DNA of 64,000 bases. Origin: Fortiea sp. LEGE XX443. GTDB taxonomy: Bacteria; Cyanobacteriota; Cyanobacteriia; Cyanobacteriales; Nostocaceae. Positions 57,368-64,000 of this stretch are shown here, in pieces. The DNA lies in assembly GCF_015206815.1 (NCBI RefSeq), contig NZ_JADEXZ010000004.1, positions 116,974-180,973 of the forward strand. Reading direction: 5' to 3'. Each line of letters begins with the position of its first letter. Positions within the stretch are counted from its first letter, which is position 1. The notes under the pieces are model-generated. The model was not told the DNA's origin, searched no databases, and saw nothing but the letters and a program-made list of their open reading frames with translations. The translations under genes were made by a program, and so were the position numbers.

Positions 57368-59224
57368 GTGTTTTCTGAAAGGGTGCAAAACTTAACTGAT
57401 AAAATTGACGAAAGTATGAAATTAGTGCATAAGCGCGGTACAAAAAATACTAGCGATCGCAAGTTGAGAAATATAGCACTAGCCGCTGCCAATCACGCAC
57501 TAGAAACAAAAATCGAAAACCAGACAACAGAATTAACTAATACACTCCAGCAACTGCAAGCAGCAGAAGCTAAGTTAGTTCAAAAAACTTCAGAAATGCA
57601 AGCAATTTGGCATCTGCTTGGGGATATATACTTTCGGATTGATGCCAACGGCACTATTTTAGAATACCAGTCAAGCAAACTAAATAATTTCACCAACCAA
57701 TCGGGAACAGTTACAAGTCGGCAATTACTAGAGTGCTTGCCAACATCTATTGTAATCCGCTTTCATCAAGCAATAAATCAAGTTCTCCAAACTCAGTCTT
57801 TAGTCAGTTTTGAATACACCTTACCGTTAATAGAAGATCAGGCGCATTTTGAAGCCCGATTATTACCGTTAGAATCAAAAGAAGTTGTTGTGCTTGTGCG
57901 TGATATCACTCACATAGTACAAGGGGCTTTTATAGAAGGTGGTGATAAGTTTAGGAGTATTGTGGAAAATGCCAACAATATTATTTTTTCCCTCACCCCA
58001 GATGGTTTATTTTCTTATGTTTCTCCTAACTGGAGTGAGATTTTAGGGCATGAAGTGACAGAAGTTGAAGGTAAACCTTTTGTCTCCTTTTTACATCCCA
58101 AAAATTTATCAACCCATACAGATTATTTCACCAAAGTTTTAATCACAGGTCAACAGCAAGACGCAATTGAATATCGAATTAAACACAAAAGTGGGAATTG
58201 GCGATGGCATAGCTGCTACTCATCAGCCATCAAAGATGCTAGTGGGAATGTTGTCTATTTTGTGGGAATTTGCCAAGATATTACGGTTCACAAACGAGCA
58301 GAACTACAGCGACAGCGTACAGAAAAAGCTTTGAAAAAATCAGAAGCTAAGTTTCGAGCAAAAACGCAGCAGCTAGAAGAGACACTGCAAAAACTTCAAC
58401 AAACCCAGGCTCAACTCATCCAATCAGAAAAAATGTCTAGCTTGGGACAGTTAGTAGCGGGTATCGCCCACGAAATTAATAATCCTGTTAATTTTATTTA
58501 TGGCAATGTAAAATATGCCAACGATTATGTACAAGATTTGTTGCACTTACTCGAACTTTATCAGCAACACTTTTACCCGCCAGCACCAGAAATTCACCAG
58601 CAGATTTACACTATTGATTTAGATTTTATCCGCCAAGATTTGCCTAAAGTCCTAGATTCGATGAATACAGGAGCAGAACGGATTCGCCAAATTGTCCTAT
58701 CTTTACGCAATTTCTCACGAGTTGACGAAGAAGGCATGAAGTCGGTAAATATCCATGAAGGTATCGATAATGCTTTGCTGCTATTGCAAAATCGCCTGCA
58801 AGCTCAACCAGAATCGCCAGAAATCAAGGTGATTAGAGAGTATGGCAATCTACCATTCGTCATGTGTCACCCCGGACAGATGAATCAGGTATTTATGAAT
58901 CTGTTGACAAATGCCATTGATGCGCTAGGAGAAGTTGCTATTTCCAGCCCGAAAATTCAGATTCGCACCTACTTACAAGCAGGCGATCGCATCATAATCA
59001 GTATTACAGACAATGGGCCAGGAATGAACGAAAAAGTCCGCGATCGCATTTTTGATCCCTTCTTTACTACTAAACCTGTAGGCAAAGGTACAGGTATGGG
59101 TTTATCCATTAGCTATCAAATTGTCGTCAAAAAACACCGTGGGGAATTATATTGTGTTTCGACACCAGGAGAAGGAACGGAATTTGTGATTAGCATACCC
59201 ACACTAGTACTAGAACAAGCTTAA
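57368..59224 (+). CDS. PAS-domain sensor histidine kinase
   Basis: A 618-residue soluble histidine kinase from GTG 57368. A coiled-coil N-terminus (about 38-80) precedes a first PAS-like domain (80-185, WHLLGDIYFRIDANGTILEY), a second PAS/PAC domain (194-310, FRSIVENANNIIFSLTPDG to FVGICQDITVHKRAE), a coiled coil, HisKA with phospho-His368 in LVAGIAHEINNPVNFIYGN, and HATPase_c with FMNLLTNAIDAL, ITDNGPGM and GTGMGLSISYQIV. No transmembrane helix. No response regulator is adjacent, so its partner is unknown. Confidence 0.93.
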   Translation: MFSERVQNLTDKIDESMKLVHKRGTKNTSDRKLRNIALAAANHALETKIENQTTELTNTLQQLQAAEAKLVQKTSEMQAIWHLLGDIYFRIDANGTILEYQSSKLNNFTNQSGTVTSRQLLECLPTSIVIRFHQAINQVLQTQSLVSFEYTLPLIEDQAHFEARLLPLESKEVVVLVRDITHIVQGAFIEGGDKFRSIVENANNIIFSLTPDGLFSYVSPNWSEILGHEVTEVEGKPFVSFLHPKNLSTHTDYFTKVLITGQQQDAIEYRIKHKSGNWRWHSCYSSAIKDASGNVVYFVGICQDITVHKRAELQRQRTEKALKKSEAKFRAKTQQLEETLQKLQQTQAQLIQSEKMSSLGQLVAGIAHEINNPVNFIYGNVKYANDYVQDLLHLLELYQQHFYPPAPEIHQQIYTIDLDFIRQDLPKVLDSMNTGAERIRQIVLSLRNFSRVDEEGMKSVNIHEGIDNALLLLQNRLQAQPESPEIKVIREYGNLPFVMCHPGQMNQVFMNLLTNAIDALGEVAISSPKIQIRTYLQAGDRIIISITDNGPGMNEKVRDRIFDPFFTTKPVGKGTGMGLSISYQIVVKKHRGELYCVSTPGEGTEFVISIPTLVLEQA

Positions 59225-59225
59225 A

Positions 59226-60608
59226 TCATAACTTCTCTTTCACCATTAAATGCACACCACCAGCAGGTGCAAATACTATGCCACGACGAACAGGTTTAAC
59301 AGGAGCTTTTTCTAACAACTCTAGTGAGTAGTGGGACATGATTGTCGCCAGAACTAATTTCATTTCAAATAAAGCAAATGCCATTCCTAGACAGCGACGA
59401 TTTCCACCACCAAAAGGCAGAAATTCATAGGGAGAAAATTGGCGCTCAAGAAAACGTTCTGGTCGAAAACGCTTAGGTTCTGGATAGATATCTGGACGTT
59501 GGTGAGTCAAATAAGTACAGACAGATATTGTCATTCCTGTTGGTAAATCGTAGCCCATCAATTGCATGGGAGCTTGTAGAATGCGCGGTAAACTAAAGAA
59601 AACAACTGGATAAATCCGCAGCGTTTCTGAGCAGACAGCATTTAAATATGGTAATTGAGTAATTGTTGTGGGGTCTGCATTTGCGATATCAATAGAGTTG
59701 AGTTCTTGCAGCAATTTTTCGCGGACTTCTGGAACATAATGAACCCAGTATAAAGCCCAAGCCAATGCGATCGCAGTAGTTTCATGGCCAGCAAATAGCA
59801 TAGTCATCAACTCATCGCGTAACTCTACATCGCTCATAGTTTGACCATTTTCATCCCTTGCAGACAATAGCAAACTCAGGATATCTTCACCTTGAGATTC
59901 TGGTTGATTACGGCGTTCACGAATTTCTTGATAAATCAAGTCATCAAACTGTTGTCTACGACGGACGAATTTACCCCAAGGACTCCAAGCACCTAAATCG
60001 CGTTGCAATGACTTGAAAAATAAAAAAACAGCACTTAATGGTGAATTAAAAGTATCCAACATCTCAGTTAAGACTTGTTGGATTTTTTGGTAACGTTCTC
60101 CTTCTTCTAGTCCAAAAACAGTGCGTAAAATCACTTTTAAGGAAATATCCTGCATACTGGGACGAGCGACAAATGGTTGTCCAATTGTCCATTGGCTAGT
60201 GACTTGCTCTGCAACTTCACAAATCAATTTACCATAGGCTTTCATTCGTTCCCCGTGGAATGATGGCATTAAAAGTTTGCGCTGTTGTAAGTGACGATCG
60301 CCATCAAGTAAGATTAATGAATTTGCTCCTAATAAAGGTTGGACAATGTTACTTCCTGAGCCTGATTCCAATAGTTTAGAATCAGCGGTAAAAAGTTCTT
60401 GAATTCCTTGAGGATTACTAATAATTACTTGTGTTGGCAAGCCAGCAAATCTAGAGATAAATATATCTCCATATTTGTTTTGATGTCTATCTAGATTCTC
60501 GATTGGTTGCACAATTGCTCGCATCGTCTGAAGCCATTTAGGCTCGGTTGCTTGAATTGGCAGTTTATTACTGTTTTGGGTTTGGGAGTTTTCTTTGAGA
60601 GTAATCAT
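59226..60608 (-). CDS. Cytochrome P450 (CYP110-like)
   Basis: A 460-residue P450. I-helix oxygen motif AGHETTAIALAW, ExxR in ETLRIYP, the aromatic region RFRPERFLERQFSPYEF and heme Cys in FLPFGGGNRRCLGMAFAL. The pattern is close to the CYP110 family of heterocystous cyanobacteria, which hydroxylate fatty acids or terpenoids. No ferredoxin gene adjoins. It is convergent with the histidine kinase (one base between) and 270 bases from a Coq4 homologue on the same strand. Confidence 0.92.
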   Translation of the reverse strand: MITLKENSQTQNSNKLPIQATEPKWLQTMRAIVQPIENLDRHQNKYGDIFISRFAGLPTQVIISNPQGIQELFTADSKLLESGSGSNIVQPLLGANSLILLDGDRHLQQRKLLMPSFHGERMKAYGKLICEVAEQVTSQWTIGQPFVARPSMQDISLKVILRTVFGLEEGERYQKIQQVLTEMLDTFNSPLSAVFLFFKSLQRDLGAWSPWGKFVRRRQQFDDLIYQEIRERRNQPESQGEDILSLLLSARDENGQTMSDVELRDELMTMLFAGHETTAIALAWALYWVHYVPEVREKLLQELNSIDIANADPTTITQLPYLNAVCSETLRIYPVVFFSLPRILQAPMQLMGYDLPTGMTISVCTYLTHQRPDIYPEPKRFRPERFLERQFSPYEFLPFGGGNRRCLGMAFALFEMKLVLATIMSHYSLELLEKAPVKPVRRGIVFAPAGGVHLMVKEKL

Positions 60609-60880
60609 TAGTTATTCTCCAATTTGGCAATTTTGAACCGCAGAGGTAAGTAGAGTTTTATAAAAAAGCAGGGGGGAAGGGAGCTCTTAGCAGGGGAGAA
60701 AAGCCACCTACAAGAGATGGGGTTTTAACCAAAGGTGAAAGGGAGCAAGGGAGCCTGAACGAAGTTCGGTTTGTACCTACAGTCCCCTCTTCTTCCTGCT
60801 CCCTGCCCCCTGCCTCTAATCAAAGGTATCAAATATAAATAGGTACAGATAATTGATGTGGGTTTGCCTGTATTCTATTT

Positions 60881-61519
60881 CTAGAATAGTAGGCTGGGTT
60901 GAGCAAAAGCCAATAAAATTACTAACAAACACAACTTTTTTTTCAATTCTTCAATAGATTCTGACCAGTATTCTTCAAATCGATAAGCTAGAATGCAATC
61001 TGCTGTTTTTCCTAATTCTTTTCCTCGTTTTAAGTTAGCAAAAATAGCTTTAATTTGCCAGGGAGCAAAAATTGAATAGAGAAATTTAGCTAACCATAAA
61101 CTGATTTTGAGGGCATTGCTATAATTTTGTTCAGCCGCGAAGGCTAATACACCAATTTCTCCAGCGCAGGTGGTATCAAAGCCAAGTAAGACATGAAAAA
61201 TGTCGTGAGTGACAACGTAGCGCAAAGCAAATACATTGCGTTTAGCAACATCATCTAGTTCGGGGCTGATATTGAGTGGTTTAAGGTGGTTGGCTTGCAT
61301 GTGGTCGGCATATTCTCTGCCAAAAGAGCCTGGCGGATATTGGCTTAATTGCTCTAGATTAATTGGGGGATAATAGCCGACAACTGATTTTAATTTAGTA
61401 GCTAATTCTGGGTTAACTTCTGCACCGAACAAATCAGATTTGAGAATAGCAAAATCGCCCAAATTGTCTGAGTTTTTGGCAGCCAAAAGAGCTTTAAGTT
61501 TTTGAATTTTTTTGAGCAT
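60881..61519 (-). CDS. Coq4-family protein
   Basis: A 212-residue Coq4 homologue. The zinc-site motif HDxxH-(x11)-E is exact: His105, Asp106, His109 and Glu121 in THDIFHVLLGFDTTCAGEIG. Also DHMQANHLKPLNISPE and ALRYVVTHD. Eukaryotic COQ4 acts in ubiquinone synthesis by oxidative decarboxylation of the ring; cyanobacteria make plastoquinone instead, so the substrate here is uncertain. A hydrophobic C-terminal tail (LCLLVILLAFAQPSLLF) is unusual. It is upstream of the P450 on the same strand; the pair may act in one pathway. Confidence 0.9.
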   Translation of the reverse strand: MLKKIQKLKALLAAKNSDNLGDFAILKSDLFGAEVNPELATKLKSVVGYYPPINLEQLSQYPPGSFGREYADHMQANHLKPLNISPELDDVAKRNVFALRYVVTHDIFHVLLGFDTTCAGEIGVLAFAAEQNYSNALKISLWLAKFLYSIFAPWQIKAIFANLKRGKELGKTADCILAYRFEEYWSESIEELKKKLCLLVILLAFAQPSLLF

Positions 61520-61597
61520 AAGAAACTAAAGTGTTGGGTGATGCGATCGCTATTAACTACAATTCACCAAAATAGCGATCGCTAATCAGTGCAATAC

Positions 61598-62020
61598 CTA
61601 AAGTTGTTGTGCTTGGGCGATCGTAAAATTAACCTCCTGGCCATAGGCAATCTCAAGGTTATGACCATCAGGATCACGGATAAAAGCCCAGTAACCAACA
61701 GGAGAACCATAATCATTCGGCCCTTCTACCGATAAACCCTCTGACTGTGCTTCGTGGCAAAGAACATCTACTTCTTCGCGGCTTTTACAGGCTACGCCAA
61801 GGTGGAAACTAGGTGAAGGCTGGCATTGTGCTTTATTTGATTGGAGCAGCACAATCACAAATGGTCGAGTTAAATCACTAATCCAAGCAACTTCTAATTT
61901 ATTAATTTCATCAGTGCGGCGATGCACTACTTTCATTCCAGCATACTTCTCATAAAAAGAGATGCTTTTGTTGATGTCGCTAACTCCAAGCGCAACGTGA
62001 GTAAAACCAATATCTGCCAT
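61598..62020 (-). CDS. VOC-superfamily (glyoxalase/dioxygenase fold) protein
   Basis: About 140 residues from ATG 62020 (MADIGFTHVALGVSDINKSI). Two beta-alpha-beta-beta-beta repeats are seen: FTHVALGVSDINKSISFYEK and FHLGVACKSREEVDVL, with metal-ligand positions His (THVAL), His (FHLGV) and Glu in HNLEIAYGQE. Such proteins include glyoxalase I, fosfomycin and bleomycin resistance and dioxygenases; the substrate is not evident. It stands alone downstream of a minisatellite. Confidence 0.88.
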   Translation of the reverse strand: MADIGFTHVALGVSDINKSISFYEKYAGMKVVHRRTDEINKLEVAWISDLTRPFVIVLLQSNKAQCQPSPSFHLGVACKSREEVDVLCHEAQSEGLSVEGPNDYGSPVGYWAFIRDPDGHNLEIAYGQEVNFTIAQAQQL

Positions 62021-62153
62021 GAGAGGTTTCCTAATCACAATCAAAACTATCTTTCAAATTATGATATTGCGGGTAAACACAAAGTTGGGATAATAAAGCG
62101 ATCGCTTAACTTTTCTACTAGTACATCCACCATTTCTCAATAGTTTTAGCAAT

Positions 62154-62388
62154 CTGAGGTTGAAGTTCCGAGTTCTGAGGTTGAAGTTCCGAGTTCTGAG
62201 GTTGGAGTTCCGAGTTCTGAGGTTGGAGTTCCGAGTTCTGAGGTTGGAGTTCCGAGTTCTGAGGTTAGCGTTCCGAGTTCTGAGGTTGGAATTCCGAGTT
62301 CTGAGGTTGGAGTTCCGAGTTCTGAGGTTGGAGTTCCGAGTTCTGAGGTTAGCGTTCCGAGTTCTGAGGTTGGAATTCCGAGTTCTGA
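62154..62388. repeat. 21-bp minisatellite, 11 units
   Basis: About 11 copies of a 21-base unit of the type GAGGTTGGAGTTCCGAGTTCT. The unit splits into three degenerate heptamers (GAGGTTG, GAGTTCC, GAGTTCT). Both strands stay open for over 75 codons but there is no ribosome site or recognisable product, so it is treated as non-coding. Confidence 0.88.
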
Positions 62389-62405
62389 CACTATAACCCC
62401 GCAGT

Positions 62406-63107
62406 CTAACGCCTAACTTCTGACTCCTGATGAATTTCTGGTAGCGCTAAAGGTAATTCTAAACCTGTCGCCATAGCAAGTTCTTGGGGTGGAGTTTCAC
62501 GAGTTGAACTTTTGAGGTATTGCCCATCTAAGATAGGTGCAACTGCTTTCATTTGATGGCGGATGCTGTAGAAGCGATGAATTTGTTGCGTTTGCTGCCG
62601 TTGTTGAATGCTTTCATTAGCAATTTTCTTCCGCAATTTGATGATTGCATCGATGACAGCTTCTGGCCTAGGTGGACATCCTGGAATATAAACATCCACT
62701 GGGATTAACTTATCCACACCGCGAACCGCTGAGGGAGAATCGACACTGAACATCCCCCCCGTAATAGTGCAAGCTCCCATTGCAATTACATATTTTGGTT
62801 CTGCCATCTGCTCGTAAAGCCGCACCAGATTCGGTGCATACTTCATTGTGATTGTACCTGCGGTAATCAACAAGTCAGCCTGACGGGGACTAGCACGAGG
62901 AATCATGCCAAATCGCTCCATATCAAAGCGAGATGCGTAAGCAGCCATAAACTCCATGAAGCAACAGGCTGTACCAAACATCATGGGATACAAACTGGAC
63001 ATTTTCGCCCAGTTATACAAGTCATCTAAAGTTGTGAGGATGAAATTTTCTGAGAGATTTTGCGTGACTTCGGGATATTCAGCAGGATTGATGATTGAGT
63101 TTGTCAT
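62406..63107 (-). CDS. ndhK: NAD(P)H-quinone oxidoreductase subunit K, divergent paralogue without ndhC/ndhJ
   Basis: About 233 residues from ATG 63107 ([17 protein letters not shown]); the longer frame to 63164 adds non-family residues. NdhK carries the N2 iron-sulfur cluster of NDH-1. The four cysteine ligands are present: Cys48/Cys49 in [10 protein letters not shown], Cys113 in GACTITGG and Cys144 in IPGCPPRP. In cyanobacteria ndhK normally lies in ndhC-ndhK-ndhJ; here both neighbours are unrelated, and around 36-65 the sequence ([26 protein letters not shown] split by a Met-rich stretch) departs from the usual LSSLWPLLYGTACC form. It may be a second copy, like psbG2 of Synechocystis. Confidence 0.9.
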   Translation of the reverse strand: MTNSIINPAEYPEVTQNLSENFILTTLDDLYNWAKMSSLYPMMFGTACCFMEFMAAYASRFDMERFGMIPRASPRQADLLITAGTITMKYAPNLVRLYEQMAEPKYVIAMGACTITGGMFSVDSPSAVRGVDKLIPVDVYIPGCPPRPEAVIDAIIKLRKKIANESIQQRQQTQQIHRFYSIRHQMKAVAPILDGQYLKSSTRETPPQELAMATGLELPLALPEIHQESEVRR

Positions 63108-63170
63108 AAGATGAGACTCCCGAATAATACTAGATTTAGCAGTTCTTGGTTGGGTACAGTACATTTTTGA

Positions 63171-63250
63171 CCTCTCTCCAAACCTCTCTCCTCGCAGGAG
63201 AGAGGCTTTGAGTCTTACTCCCCTTCCCTTGTAGGGAAGGGGTTGGGGGT
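63171..63250. repeat. Palindromic CTCTCC/CCCTTCCC dispersed element
   Basis: Adjacent hairpins: CCTCTCTCCTCGCAGGAGAG (63183-63202) and CCCCTTCCCTTGTAGGGAAGGGG (63220-63242). Same family as the element at 12399-12516. The rest of the spacer 63108-63619 holds no gene. Confidence 0.7.
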
Positions 63251-63619
63251 TAGGTTTGTATTAGACTCAACTACAAACGGCTATATATACGCCGCAGAAA
63301 TGCTGGCCAGTAAATTTAATTTCTTGATAACTACAGTTTCGTTTGAGTTACAAAACAGCACCAGTAAAGATAGAGGTGTTAAGGTACTAACTTAAGCAAG
63401 ACTTACGCTTACGCAGAAAGATAGTTTGTTGAAACTGGGTTTAGGGGTGTAAGGGTATAGGGTATAAGGGTTTTGAAGACGTATATCTCTACAGCTTTAC
63501 ACCCCCGATTCCTGCGCTCTTTCTGAGTGTCGTTAAGTTAGCGAAAATTGATAAGCGATCGCTATCTTGGCTTAAAACCAGTAAAATTAATCTAAACTTG
63601 GCGTTGGTCTTGTAATCCG

Positions 63620-64000
63620 ATGGAATTGCACAAGCAAAGACGCAAGCGTGGTGTTATTCTCAGCCTCCCAGGAATTCAAAAGCTTCAGGAGGCTAGACAC
63701 CAAGCGGAGATTTTAGAAAACGATGGAGCCAAGTTCACTCTCGAAGAACTGAGCTACCGCACTCAGTTGGCTCCCTTTACAGTTGCCAAAGTGTTGGCAC
63801 GAACCGAAGGTGTTGACAAGCAAACTCTAGAGTACTTTTTGAGAGCTTTTGGCATAGAGTTGACTGCTCAAGATTATGTCAGAGCCGGGAAAGAAGAGGC
63901 AGGGGAGACAAGGAGAGAAGTCGCCAGGAGGGTCTCCCTCCAAGCGAATTTCGGGAGCAGGGAGCAAGGGAGAGAGGAAATTCCCCCCCACCCCCTGCTC
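63620..64000 (+). CDS. N-terminal HTH-like domain protein (partial)
   Basis: The first 127 residues of a gene cut by the right edge. It begins MELHKQRRKRGVILSLPGIQ, followed by a helical, HTH-like unit (FTLEELSYRTQLAPFTVAKV, DKQTLEYFLRAFGIEL). I recall this N-terminal domain in Nostocales as the start of large repeat proteins (pentapeptide, WD40 or NB-ARC-type). From about residue 92 the frame runs into a GGGAGCAGGGAGCAAGGGAG dispersed repeat, so this part may be a low-complexity linker. Function not assignable from the fragment. Confidence 0.65.
   Translation, partial: MELHKQRRKRGVILSLPGIQKLQEARHQAEILENDGAKFTLEELSYRTQLAPFTVAKVLARTEGVDKQTLEYFLRAFGIELTAQDYVRAGKEEAGETRREVARRVSLQANFGSREQGREEIPPHPLL

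Noticed and set aside
62146..62396. Open frames of about 80 codons on both strands
   Set aside because: Products of the 21-bp minisatellite; no start signal or homology.

Overview
The window comes from a filamentous, probably heterocyst-forming cyanobacterium (Nostocales). Evidence: very frequent GCGATCGC (HIP1) octamers inside genes and spacers, a HetZ-family regulator, cyanobacterial families (DUF751, DUF1816, CYP110-like P450, NdhK) and a dense load of Nostoc-type dispersed repeats, heptamer tandem repeats and 21-bp minisatellites. I see no rRNA, tRNA, CRISPR array, transposase or prophage. Both ends cut a gene.

Layout. 1-5.9 kb: truncated membrane protein, two related lipoproteins (the second with a long amphipathic LEA-like tail), larC for the nickel-pincer cofactor, a YrdC/Sua5-type protein and a HetZ-family regulator. 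6.2-7.5 kb: a PD-(D/E)XK nuclease converging on a Dam-type adenine methyltransferase, possibly a small type II restriction-modification pair. 7.7-12 kb: DUF751 and rbfA, a membrane Ser/Thr kinase with an SH3b domain, and three small genes including an orphan antitoxin-like gene. 12-15.7 kb: a 21-bp minisatellite, then a 1015-residue HEAT-repeat/membrane/NACHT-like NTPase. 16-30.5 kb: mostly housekeeping enzymes (rtcA, M20 amidohydrolase, alcohol dehydrogenase, M3 oligopeptidase, methyltransferase plus PrsW-like protease, DnaJ, GST, NAD(P)HX repair enzyme, SPOR-type secreted protein, mnmA) plus a 50-residue orphan small protein.

30.9-39.5 kb is accessory: a toxin/immunity-like pair, a TPR-CHAT protease-like protein, sat, and a Tat-exported caspase-fold protein whose His-Cys dyad reads Tyr-Ser. 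39.6-46.8 kb: alpha/beta hydrolase, DUF1816, rlmB-mrnC, a STAS protein, carA, a lipoprotein retropepsin and trpD. 46.9-49 kb: a second D12-class adenine methyltransferase and a PEP-CTERM surface protein. 49.2-56.4 kb: a three-gene minus-strand operon of a dynamin-like GTPase, a very large Hsp70/actin-fold ATPase and a third conserved-looking helical protein; this is the best candidate for a poorly described system. 57.4-64 kb: PAS histidine kinase, P450, Coq4 homologue, VOC protein, a second minisatellite, an ndhK standing without ndhC/ndhJ, and a truncated HTH-like protein.

The strongest themes are NTPase/protease signalling proteins (dynamin-Hsp70 operon, HEAT-NACHT, TPR-CHAT, pseudo-caspase, kinases) and repeat invasion that reaches inside coding sequences, notably trpD.
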